Positions 6,835-14,240 of a DNA stretch of 21,367 nt are shown one piece after another. Made by a program: the position numbers and the translations under genes. Within the stretch, counting starts at the first letter, position 1; each line of letters opens with the position of its first letter. Below the pieces are notes generated by a model. The model searched no databases and was not told where the DNA came from. It saw nothing but the letters and a program-made list of their open reading frames with translations. This stretch comes from Hyphomicrobium sp. (GTDB taxonomy: Bacteria > Pseudomonadota > Alphaproteobacteria > Rhizobiales > Hyphomicrobiaceae). The stretch is taken from assembly GCA_030609245.1 (NCBI GenBank), contig JAUWCP010000014.1:1-21367 (forward strand), read 5' to 3'.

Positions 6835-9339
6835 TTACTCTGCCGCAGCGCTTTCCGCGCGGCGCGAATTGTGCCCCACCTTCACGTAATGGGGCTTCAC
6901 CTCCGTAGGATCGAAATCGTCGACGGCAATGACGCGAGCAGTGAGTGCTTCAGCCTCGCGCAGCAGCTGGCCCTCACTCTCAGTCAAGATCCCCTTGGCG
7001 ATCGCGTCTCCGATCCAGTCCATGCCATGATAGCGGCGCACGGTCCCAGCTCGAATTGCGCGTTCAAGCTTCTTCTCCGCCGCCTCCGACGCAACCACTT
7101 TTTTGAGCGTGACTTCCAACAGTCCCGTCGGATCCTCGACGTCCTGCGAGACGTAGATATGACACGTGAGGCGATCACGCACCTCGGGTACCTGCAGCAC
7201 AAGCCTGACCACGCGGTGGCCCAGGTCATCGCTCGCAGGCCGGTAAGGACGGCCCAGTGGGAAGACCACAGTCCGCATCAACCACCGCAATGGCGCAACG
7301 GGGAAGTTGTCAATGACGCCGCACATTGCCTCTTGGAAGCGGAAAAGCCCATTGGCCGCGGCCAGAGCCACGATATCCTTGTCGCTCGACAACTTACCGT
7401 CATCCTCGAAGCGCTTCAAAACACACGCGACAAAGAAGAGCTCCGAGAGTGCGTCGGCCAAGCGTCCCGTAAGCTTTTGCTTTGTCTTGAGACCGCCGCC
7501 AAGAATGACAACGGTCACGTCCGCGACGAAGGCAAAGTTGCGGCTCGCGCGTCCAAGTTGGCGATACCATTGCGCCTGGCCGGCGGAATGCTCAGGCTGG
7601 GCGCCGAAGTGGCCGCCTGTGAGATTGTGGAAGAAGGCCCCGCACGCATTTGAGACTGAGAACGCGATGTGGTCGCCAAAAGCCTTCTCGAACTTTTCCT
7701 GTCCGCGCTCGCTATCCAGGTCCTGGGCGGCATGAATCTCGTCGAAGAGATAGGGGTGCGAACGCAGTGCGCCTTGCGCAAAGGTGATCAACGTGCGCGT
7801 CAGGATATTGGCGCCTTCCACCGTGATACAGACGGGAACCATCTGGTAGACCGATTGCAGGTAATTCGACGGCCCATCGCAAATGGCGCGGCCGCCGTGC
7901 ACATCGAAGGCATCGTTGACGGACTGGCGCAAACGCTCCGTCGTCTGGTACTTCATCAAGGCCGAAAGCACCGAGGGGCGCTCGCCGCGTGAAACCATGG
8001 CAGCCGTCACGCCGCGCGCCGCCTCACAGACGTAGGCATTCTCGATCATGCGTGCCAGCGGCTCCTCGATGCCTTCCATGCGCGCCACGGGCAATCCGAA
8101 CTGTTTGCGAATACGCCCATAGGCGCTGGTAAAACGCAGCAACGCCTTGGCGCCCGCGGTCGCCGAGGACGGCAGCGATATGGCGCGACCAGCCGACAGG
8201 CACTCCATCAGCATGCGCCAACCCTGGCCCACCATCTTCTCGCCGCCGATCACCCAATCGATAGGAATGAAAACGTCCTTGCCCCAGTTGGGACCGTTGG
8301 GGAATGCGTTGCCAGAAGGCAAATGCCGGCGGCCGATATTGACGCCGGGATGCGTCGTCGGGATCATCGCGACGGTGATACCGATGTTCTCGCCCTTGCC
8401 CAGGATTTTGTCCGGATCGAACAGCCGGAACGCGAGACCAAGCAGCGTCGCCTCGGGGCCCAGGGTGATGTAGCGCTTATCCCATGTCAGGCGGATGCCG
8501 ACGACATCCTTGCCGTCGTGCTGGCCGCGCGTGACGATACCGATGTCACGCATGGTCGCCGCGTCGGAGCCCGACGTCGGACCAGTCAAGGCGAAGCAGG
8601 GAACCTCCTCACCGGCCGCCAAGCGCGGCAGGTAGTGCGCCATCTGTTCCTTGGTGCCGTACTTCTCTATCAGCTCACCTGGCCCCAGCGAATTCGGCAC
8701 CATAACGATGGTGACAACGTCAGGGGAGCGCGAGGCAATCTTGCCGATGATGAGCGATTGCGCCTGGGCCGAGAATCCAAGGCCGCCATGTTCCTTGGAG
8801 ATGAGCATCCCGAGGAAGCCGTGCTTCTTGACGTAGTCCCAGATGTCCTCGGGAACCTCCGCCTCGGTATGGCGCATCTGCCAATCGTTGATCATGCCGC
8901 AGAGCTCTTCCGTCGGGCCGCAGAGGAATGCCTGCTCTTCGGACGTCAACACAACGGGTGCGACGGATCTCAGCTTGTCCCAGTCCGGCGTTCCCGAAAA
9001 CAGCTCCGCGTCGAAACCGACGGTGCCCGCCTCCAGTGCTTGACGCTCTGTGTCGGAGATCTTGGGCATCATGCCCTTGATGAACTTGAATGCCGGTGCG
9101 ATCAGCACGGCACGGCGGATTGCCGGCACGGCCAGCAGGCCGAAGACGATAGCAATAAGCCAGAAAAGGTAGCCAATGAGGCCGGGTGAGGGATCGCTCA
9201 CGGTGCCGCTGACCCCTGACTGCCAAACGATGGCCGCGGCCACAGCGCCCAGGGCCCACGCCCACAACGGCGCCTTGTACATGCCGAGCGCGACGATGCC
9301 GGCTACCACCAGCGCAAGAAAAACAAGCAGCTCGACCAT
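6835..9339 (-). CDS. fadE: Acyl-CoA dehydrogenase, FadE type, membrane-anchored
   Basis: FadE introduces the trans-2 double bond into acyl-CoA using FAD, the first oxidative step of beta-oxidation. At 834 residues it matches the unusually long FadE family (E. coli FadE is 814) rather than the roughly 380-residue soluble dehydrogenases. Hydrophobic segments at about 4-20, 24-40 and 54-73 indicate an N-terminal membrane anchor. The FAD-dehydrogenase core includes ALTGPTSGSDA (250-260) and a candidate catalytic glutamate, E508, in CITVEGANILTRT. The last 250 residues correspond to the FadE-specific C-terminal domain. The ATG at 9339 has GGAGG nine bases upstream and appears to be the first gene of the leftward fadE-fadJ-fadI-cfa unit; fadJ follows after 76 bp. 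Confidence 0.94.
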   Translation of the reverse strand: MVELLVFLALVVAGIVALGMYKAPLWAWALGAVAAAIVWQSGVSGTVSDPSPGLIGYLFWLIAIVFGLLAVPAIRRAVLIAPAFKFIKGMMPKISDTERQALEAGTVGFDAELFSGTPDWDKLRSVAPVVLTSEEQAFLCGPTEELCGMINDWQMRHTEAEVPEDIWDYVKKHGFLGMLISKEHGGLGFSAQAQSLIIGKIASRSPDVVTIVMVPNSLGPGELIEKYGTKEQMAHYLPRLAAGEEVPCFALTGPTSGSDAATMRDIGIVTRGQHDGKDVVGIRLTWDKRYITLGPEATLLGLAFRLFDPDKILGKGENIGITVAMIPTTHPGVNIGRRHLPSGNAFPNGPNWGKDVFIPIDWVIGGEKMVGQGWRMLMECLSAGRAISLPSSATAGAKALLRFTSAYGRIRKQFGLPVARMEGIEEPLARMIENAYVCEAARGVTAAMVSRGERPSVLSALMKYQTTERLRQSVNDAFDVHGGRAICDGPSNYLQSVYQMVPVCITVEGANILTRTLITFAQGALRSHPYLFDEIHAAQDLDSERGQEKFEKAFGDHIAFSVSNACGAFFHNLTGGHFGAQPEHSAGQAQWYRQLGRASRNFAFVADVTVVILGGGLKTKQKLTGRLADALSELFFVACVLKRFEDDGKLSSDKDIVALAAANGLFRFQEAMCGVIDNFPVAPLRWLMRTVVFPLGRPYRPASDDLGHRVVRLVLQVPEVRDRLTCHIYVSQDVEDPTGLLEVTLKKVVASEAAEKKLERAIRAGTVRRYHGMDWIGDAIAKGILTESEGQLLREAEALTARVIAVDDFDPTEVKPHYVKVGHNSRRAESAAAE

Positions 9340-9608
9340 CCTATAGTGCCTCCGCAGGTCGTGCCCAAGCCGCGCATAGGGACTCGCAACAAGATAGATC
9401 GCGGCACATTTCGTTGGCGTAAAAGGTTAACGTTTGTTTGAAAAGGGGTCCATTAGGCTGTGAGCGGGGCGGCCCGACGCCACCATGCCCGCTCCAAAAA
9501 GGTGTGTCCATTATAACAAGTTTCTCCCGGCCGCGAGAGACCCGGGCGACGAACCCCCACCACTTTTGGGCAAGAGCGCGAGGGGCCAAAATTGAGGAAA
9601 GCGACAAC

Positions 9609-9947
9609 ATGACCAGGACGGGCTGTCTGGTAATGGCCACCTCGGCGCTCACGATGGCGATTGCGGCGATGGGCGGGGATCTGGAAGAGCTAAAGGCCTA
9701 CGGCCGGCACCTCGCCGGGGAATGCACGTCCTGTCACCGCCTCGATGGGGCACCCAGTGCCATTCCCTCCATTCTCGGCAAGACCCTGGACGAGTTCGCC
9801 GCATTGCTCACGGCCTACCGCGACGGGCGCAAGACGAACCAGGTTATGATCTCCGTGGCGAAGTCGCTGGATGACGAACAGATGGCGGCGCTGGCAGCCT
9901 ACTTCGGTTCGCTACCTGCCGGGGGTAGTGACGCAGAACTGAAATAA
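9609..9947 (+). CDS. Small monoheme cytochrome c, probable electron acceptor subunit for FccB
   Basis: A 112-residue exported cytochrome. The N-terminus (TR followed by a hydrophobic run to about residue 22) reads as a Sec signal peptide. The haem-attachment motif CTSCH is at 39-43, and a methionine near residue 80 (NQVM) is a plausible sixth ligand. The C-terminal SLDDEQMAALAAYFGSL is the usual last helix of class I cytochromes. The frame is open upstream to 9438, but those residues look non-coding and the hydrophobic signal starts right after the ATG at 9609, which has GAGGA about eleven bases before it. Its stop lies 7 bp from the convergent fccB stop, so it is a likely FccA-like partner of sulfide dehydrogenase. 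Classic FccA has two haems; this one has one. The partnership is inferred from position. Confidence 0.85.
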   Translation: MTRTGCLVMATSALTMAIAAMGGDLEELKAYGRHLAGECTSCHRLDGAPSAIPSILGKTLDEFAALLTAYRDGRKTNQVMISVAKSLDDEQMAALAAYFGSLPAGGSDAELK

Positions 9948-9954
9948 TGAGCAG

Positions 9955-11277
9955 CTAGCCTTTGGGTGTTCCCCGCGCGCTCTCATTGAAGGCATCGAGA
10001 ATGATCGCGTGATACCAGGCGATGCTTTCGAGGTAGTTCTGCTTACGAACCTCGGCGCTCTCCGATCTTTGCGATACGAAGCCCCCGCTCGCCGCAAGGA
10101 GCGCTTTGCCGTCCTTTTCGGCCGGACGATAGCTCGCGCCAATCTTGATGCTGTCGGCGGCGGCGAGTAGCGACCAGCATGTGTTGCGGAAACGCGGCGA
10201 AAATCTCTTTGCACCCGAAAGATCGGCAAGAATGTCGGCGGCCACGACTTTCGCTTGGCTGTTGGCAGAGAACGCCGACTTCGGCATTTCGGCCGCGATC
10301 GATGAATCGCCCAGCACGTAGACGTCTTCTAACTTGGTCGAGGTGAAACGCACCGGATCTACGGGGCACCAGTCGCCGTCCGTACAGCCCGCCTTGTGCG
10401 CCAAGTCACCCGCCTTCTGCGCGGGTATGATGTTGGCCACGTTCGCTTTGATGCGTATACCTGCCTCGGTGACGACCTCCATGGTTTGCGGATCGACCTT
10501 CACCGCGCGGAAATCGTCGATCTCATTGGTGAGATTGAGGTCGATGATGTCATCGTAGTACGTGCGGAACGCCTCCTCGAATGCGGCCTGCTTGGAGAAC
10601 GTTCGCTTGGCATCGAAAATAACGAGCTTGGACTTCGGCTTTTTCGTTTTGAGGAAGTGCGCGATCATGCACGCGCGTTCGTAAGGTCCGGGCGGGCAGC
10701 GATAGGGGTTCCCGGGAACCGTCATAACGACAACGCCACCATCGTCCATCGCCTCAAGCTGTTGCATCAGAAGCAGCGTCTGTGCGCCAGCCGTCCAAGC
10801 GTGTGGCATGATCTGGGCAGCCGCGGGCGAGTATCCTTCGATCGTGTCGAACTTGAAACCGATGCCGGGCGAGAGCACCAGCCGGTCATATTTGAGCGCA
10901 CTGCCGCTTTTGAGTGTTACGGTCTTCTTAGCAGCATCGATATCGCTTGCGGTGTCGATGACCACGTTGACGCCAAGTTTGCGCAACCCGTCATAGGAAT
11001 GCTGCAGGGACGCAAACGTCCGAAAGCCGCCAAGGTAGTGGTTCGAGTTGAAGCACGTCGTATAGATGGGGTGCGTTTCTATGAGCGTGACGTCGAGTTG
11101 CGCATCCTCGCTTTTGAGAATGCGGGCAACACTGGCCCCGCCGGCACCGCCGCCAATAACCACAACCTTAGCTGCCCCCTTGGCGATCACCATATTCCCG
11201 AAGAGTATCGAGCTTGCCGCAGTGAGCCCTGCCCCGCCGATGAGTTGCCCAAATTCTCTGCGATCAAGTTTCGACAT
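9955..11277 (-). CDS. fccB: Flavocytochrome c sulfide dehydrogenase, flavoprotein subunit
   Basis: FccB oxidises sulfide to zero-valent sulfur or polysulfide in the periplasm and passes electrons through FAD to a cytochrome c. The N-terminus carries a Tat signal: DRREFGQ followed by a hydrophobic segment (about 11-32). The FAD-binding fold starts at VVVIGGGAGGASVAR (38-52). C75 in TTCFNSN corresponds to the cysteine that covalently holds FAD in Allochromatium FccB, and C194 (in YRCPPGPYERA) and C367 (in RNTCWS) match its redox-active disulfide pair. Extra cysteines lie at 203, 298 and 304. The length (440) is typical. The gene converges with the cytochrome and is divergent from soxY, 68 bp apart, so a shared control region is likely. 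SoxF is the same family under another name. Confidence 0.92.
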   Translation of the reverse strand: MSKLDRREFGQLIGGAGLTAASSILFGNMVIAKGAAKVVVIGGGAGGASVARILKSEDAQLDVTLIETHPIYTTCFNSNHYLGGFRTFASLQHSYDGLRKLGVNVVIDTASDIDAAKKTVTLKSGSALKYDRLVLSPGIGFKFDTIEGYSPAAAQIMPHAWTAGAQTLLLMQQLEAMDDGGVVVMTVPGNPYRCPPGPYERACMIAHFLKTKKPKSKLVIFDAKRTFSKQAAFEEAFRTYYDDIIDLNLTNEIDDFRAVKVDPQTMEVVTEAGIRIKANVANIIPAQKAGDLAHKAGCTDGDWCPVDPVRFTSTKLEDVYVLGDSSIAAEMPKSAFSANSQAKVVAADILADLSGAKRFSPRFRNTCWSLLAAADSIKIGASYRPAEKDGKALLAASGGFVSQRSESAEVRKQNYLESIAWYHAIILDAFNESARGTPKG

Positions 11278-11345
11278 GGTGCCCTGTTCCTGGCTGGTTG
11301 TTCCCGGTATCGTTGGGGACAGTAACTACACCGGGCAATCCCGCA

Positions 11346-11828
11346 ATGATGAACCGTAAACGTGTCAGGGTTATTGGGCGCCGAGATGTCTTGCTGGGCG
11401 CGGGCGCGGTAACACTCGTTGCCGCGTTCCTGCGAACTATTCCCGAGGCAAGTGCGGGAGAGAAAAGTGCTCAGTTTAAGGCTACCCTCAAAGCCTTACT
11501 CGACGACGCCAAGCCTGTAAGCGGCGGGATCGAAATGAATTTTCCCGAAGCAGTCGAGAACGGCGACTACGTCCCGCTTTCACTTGCGGTGGAAAGCCCA
11601 ATGACCGAGGAGAACCACGTCAAGGCGATTCACCTGCTCTCGACTGCTAATCCGCGTGCTGACGTTGCGACCTACCACTTCACATTGTTGTCGGGCAAAG
11701 CGCGCGTCACCAGCCGCATGCGACTGGCAAGGACACAGGAAGTCATTGCCATCGCCGAGCTGAGCGATGGGACGTTTCTGATGAGCGGGCGTAACGTCGA
11801 CGTGAAGATTGGCGGCTGTGGAATTTAG
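11346..11828 (+). CDS. soxY: Sulfur carrier protein SoxY
   Basis: SoxY carries sulfur intermediates on a cysteine at the end of a swinging C-terminal arm and works as a heterodimer with SoxZ in the periplasm. The C-terminus is VKIGGCGI, with the carrier cysteine third from the end; most SoxY proteins end GGCGG. A Tat signal is present: GRRDVLLGAG followed by a hydrophobic stretch and ASAG around residues 11-38. The SoxY domain spans about residues 44-160. Tandem ATGs at 11346 and 11349 both lack a strong ribosome binding site; a TTG at 11298 would add residues ahead of the signal and is unlikely. soxZ follows after 18 bp, so the two are surely co-transcribed. Confidence 0.9.
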   Translation: MMNRKRVRVIGRRDVLLGAGAVTLVAAFLRTIPEASAGEKSAQFKATLKALLDDAKPVSGGIEMNFPEAVENGDYVPLSLAVESPMTEENHVKAIHLLSTANPRADVATYHFTLLSGKARVTSRMRLARTQEVIAIAELSDGTFLMSGRNVDVKIGGCGI

Positions 11829-11846
11829 TTTGAAAGCGATGATGCG

Positions 11847-12170
11847 ATGAAAAAACCTCCGCGCATAAAGATCCCCGAAAGCGCCAAGGTGGGTGAAGTG
11901 ATCGAGATAAAGACGCTCGCCACCCACATCATGGAAACGGGCAACCGTAAGGACGCTAGCGGTAAAACGATCGCGCGAGACATCATCCACACGTTCACCG
12001 CCACGTTCGAAGGCAGGCTCGTCTTTTCCGCAGACCTCGGGCCTGGTATTGCCGCTAACCCCTATATCGGCTTCTACCTGAAGGTTCCCGGTCCTGGCGC
12101 CATCGAAATGACCTGGCTCGACGATTCTGGTGCCAAGGTCGTCGAAACCGTTGCCCTCAACGTTGTATGA
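11847..12170 (+). CDS. soxZ: Sulfur-carrier partner protein SoxZ
   Basis: SoxZ is the immunoglobulin-like partner that stabilises SoxY and presents its cysteine arm to the Sox enzymes. The 107-residue length is normal, and family stretches are clear: KVGEVIEIKTLATHIMETG near 10-28, HTFTATFEGRLVFSADL near 48-64, GIAANPYIGFY near 67-77 and IEMTWLDDSG near 86-95. It has no signal peptide, as expected for a protein exported in complex with the Tat-borne SoxY. There is no soxA, soxX, soxB or soxCD on either side in this window; the flanks are fccB and an antiporter gene. Confidence 0.92.
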   Translation: MKKPPRIKIPESAKVGEVIEIKTLATHIMETGNRKDASGKTIARDIIHTFTATFEGRLVFSADLGPGIAANPYIGFYLKVPGPGAIEMTWLDDSGAKVVETVALNVV

Positions 12171-12256
12171 GGACTGGCCAGGGGGCGCTTCAAACCGTGT
12201 TCACACCTGGCTTATTCATCTAGCCTCCCACCGACTTTGACCAGAGGGACTCTCAA

Positions 12257-13267
12257 GTGACCGACGTCTTCATGCTGCTCGGAGGCTTCCTCCTGCTCAC
12301 CATTGGTGGAGAGCTTCTCGTACGCGGCTCAGTATCGTTCGCCGAAGCTCTTGGCATCTCGCCGCTGATCATCGGGCTCACCTTTGTAGGTTTTGGCACA
12401 TCAATGCCCGAGCTCGTCACCAGCGTGCAGGCTGCGCGTGTCGGAGCCCCCGGCATCGCAGTCGGTAACTTTGTCGGCTCGAACATCGCCAACACTTTGC
12501 TCGTGCTTGGACTTGCTGCGCTCATCACACCGATCGCAATGCGCAAGTCGGCGATCAAACGCGACGGCCTTTTTGTACTCGCCATCTCGGTCGCATTTTC
12601 CTTGATTGCGTACTTCTATACGCTCGACCGCATCGTCGGCGTTAGCTTCCTCACGCTGCTGGGCCTCTATCTGACATACGCCTACCGGCAGGAGACTGCG
12701 GAGTGGGAAACGTGGAAGAAGGGCCATACATCAGTTTATGAGAAGGCGGAGGCCTACAGCAATCTGCGCGACAGCGTGCACGATCGCACCAGCGACGAAG
12801 CGGTGGCCGCGCGCGCTGCCATCGTCAAGACCTTGATTATGGCGATCGCCGGCATCGGCATCTTGATCGGCGGCGGCACGATCCTGGTGAACGGGGCGGT
12901 GAGTCTTGCACACCAGTTCAACATCTCAGAGTCGGTAATCGGGCTGACGATCGTCGCCATCGGCACATCAATGCCGGAGATCGTGACATCGCTGGTCGCT
13001 GCGCTGCGCAAACATTCCGACGTGGCGCTTGGCAACATCTTGGGCTCCAATATCTACAACATCCTGGCCATCGGAGGCACAACCGCGTTAATCGCTCCAA
13101 CGGACGTCCCGGTTCGCATTGCGCACTTCGACAATCTCGTGATGGTTGGGGCCGCAGTGCTGCTGCTTACGTTTGCACGCACAGGCTACAGGGTCGTGCG
13201 ATTGGAGGGTCTGGTTCTGCTCACATTCTATGCCGCATACATTTGGGCGCTTTGGCCCGTGACTTAG
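12257..13267 (+). CDS. Na+/Ca2+-exchanger-like cation antiporter (CaxA/YrbG family)
   Basis: A 336-residue inner-membrane antiporter with the two inverted alpha-repeats of the Ca2+:cation antiporter superfamily. GTSMPELVTS (47-56) with GNFVGSNIANTLLVLG (70-85), and GTSMPEIVTS (236-245) with GNILGSNIYNILAIGG (259-274), supply the ion-binding glutamates and asparagines. The halves are joined by a hydrophilic loop of about 145-188. About ten membrane segments are visible. The start is a GTG at 12257 with GAGGGA eight bases upstream. The stop codon TAG (13265-13267) coincides with the left terminus of palindromic repeat copy 2. Ion specificity (Ca2+ versus Na+, or K+ dependence) cannot be read from the sequence. 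The 86-bp gap after soxZ leaves open whether they share a transcript. Confidence 0.92.
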   Translation: MTDVFMLLGGFLLLTIGGELLVRGSVSFAEALGISPLIIGLTFVGFGTSMPELVTSVQAARVGAPGIAVGNFVGSNIANTLLVLGLAALITPIAMRKSAIKRDGLFVLAISVAFSLIAYFYTLDRIVGVSFLTLLGLYLTYAYRQETAEWETWKKGHTSVYEKAEAYSNLRDSVHDRTSDEAVAARAAIVKTLIMAIAGIGILIGGGTILVNGAVSLAHQFNISESVIGLTIVAIGTSMPEIVTSLVAALRKHSDVALGNILGSNIYNILAIGGTTALIAPTDVPVRIAHFDNLVMVGAAVLLLTFARTGYRVVRLEGLVLLTFYAAYIWALWPVT

Positions 13268-13419
13268 AGCAAGATCGTTCTTGATGGAATCACTTGGCCT
13301 TCGCCCGGGAGGTCTCCAACAAGAACGTGAATCTTACTCTAAATCAAAAGTGTAGAGACTGATTCACGTTTCACTTGGACGCGACTCAAGTGTTTCCAAG
13401 TGAAACGATCAGGCTCTAG
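13265..13419. repeat. Palindromic intergenic repeat, copy 2 (antiporter/membrane protein junction)
   Basis: Second copy of the element at 1874-2023, again between two convergent genes. It begins TTAGAGCAAGATCG and ends AACGATCAGGCTCTAG, so its ends form a TAGAGC/GCTCTA inverted pair. It keeps both bulged palindromes: GAGCAAGATCGTTCTTG against CAAGAACGTGAATCTTACTC, and GATTCACGTTTCACTTGGA against TCCAAGTGAAACGATC. The segments between 13319 and 13379 and between 13395 and 13419 are almost identical to copy 1; the first hairpin's loop is the most divergent part. The end sequences double as the TAG stop codons of both flanking genes. It probably folds into two hairpins on either strand's transcript and could act as a bidirectional terminator. 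Confidence 0.87.
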
Positions 13420-14162
13420 AAGTCCGGCTTACGCAAACGCTGGAGCAGGATCTTGCTCGCTTTGTAAGTGCGCACACCGGCCTTGCGCGCATTGTGCTGA
13501 ATCTGTAGCCACAGAGTCGCGGCTCTCGGCCTCAGAATGGCCCAGGCCGCGAGCAGCCTTGGCCGCCAGTGTGCCCACGAACGCCGTGCGAAGTTCTTCA
13601 CCCTCCGTTTGATGACGCGGCCATAGCGCCAAATCGCCGATGAGCGTAGCCAAACAAACATCGCCTCCTGCCACGGTACAAAGGCGTTATAGGCGCGCGA
13701 GAACCATTCGATCTGCATCAGAGCCGGTTTGGTCAGAGTGAAAATGCGCGCAATCAAGGCCGTGCTGGCAAGCTTTGCGGCGATAAGCAGCACGGTTGCC
13801 GTCACCACCTGTCCTATGGCGAACAGATAGACGCCGATGAGTTTGGTCGGGAACAGGATCGCGCTCGGTAAGGCCAGCACCACGAGCGCGCCATAGGGCG
13901 GCAGACCAGCAACCCACAGCTCGGCACGCGCCCAGACAGGAAAGCGAGCAAGCTGCCCAAGAAGGGTCGAAAGCGGGCGCCAGCCCCACTCCTCGAATAT
14001 CACGATGAGCGCGGCGAGAACCTTGAGCACGCCAATCAGCGGGACACGCACAACGCTCCAGATGGCGCCGGCGGCACGCACTGCAAAGACAACCAAGATG
14101 CCAAGTGCGCGCGCCAACCGCCGCGATTGCGTTCCAAGCCACGCTACGAGTTGCCCCAACAT
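13416..14162 (-). CDS. Conserved-looking membrane protein of unknown function
   Basis: I do not recognise a named family. The 248-residue protein has hydrophobic segments at about 17-34, 41-56, 89-106 and 109-127, followed by IFTLTKPALMQIEWFSRAY, then a long, strongly basic and Trp/Arg-rich tail from about 165 to the end (RVIKRRVKNFARRSW, RPRLLAAWAILRPRAATLW). Such a tail most likely lies in the cytoplasm against the membrane. The pattern of a Leu/Pro-rich double membrane segment followed by TKPALM is one I have seen in uncharacterised rhizobial membrane proteins. The stop codon TAG (complement of 13416-13418) comes from the end of repeat copy 2. It lies 78 bp downstream of the Atm1-type exporter gene on the same strand and may be co-transcribed with it. 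Confidence 0.75.
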   Translation of the reverse strand: MLGQLVAWLGTQSRRLARALGILVVFAVRAAGAIWSVVRVPLIGVLKVLAALIVIFEEWGWRPLSTLLGQLARFPVWARAELWVAGLPPYGALVVLALPSAILFPTKLIGVYLFAIGQVVTATVLLIAAKLASTALIARIFTLTKPALMQIEWFSRAYNAFVPWQEAMFVWLRSSAIWRYGRVIKRRVKNFARRSWAHWRPRLLAAWAILRPRAATLWLQIQHNARKAGVRTYKASKILLQRLRKPDF

Positions 14163-14240
14163 GAAATAGATGCCTCCCGGGCGCCAGTATAGCGCCGGAC
14201 AAAACGATCCACGTGCGAGATTTTTGCTTTGGGTCCTGAG

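Noticed and set aside
8323..9189. 288-codon open frame on the plus strand antisense to fadE
   Set aside because: It is explained by codon bias in high-GC fadE; no start context or recognisable domain.
9462..9494. GAGCGGG/CCCGCTC inverted repeat between fadE and the cytochrome
   Set aside because: Only 7 bp of stem around a 19-base loop, with no T-run at a sensible place; too weak to call as a terminator or operator.
9438..9608. Upstream in-frame extension of the cytochrome gene
   Set aside because: The extra 57 residues are Pro/Arg/His-rich and would bury the signal peptide; the ATG at 9609 directly precedes a proper signal sequence.
10396..11325. 309-codon open frame on the plus strand antisense to fccB
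   Set aside because: It mirrors a clear FccB coding frame with all redox cysteines; the translated antisense product is Arg/His/Val-rich with no family motif.
12177..12211. GCCAGG/CCTGGC inverted repeat after soxZ
   Set aside because: Six base pairs with a loop of over 20 bases and no T-run; expected by chance at this base composition.
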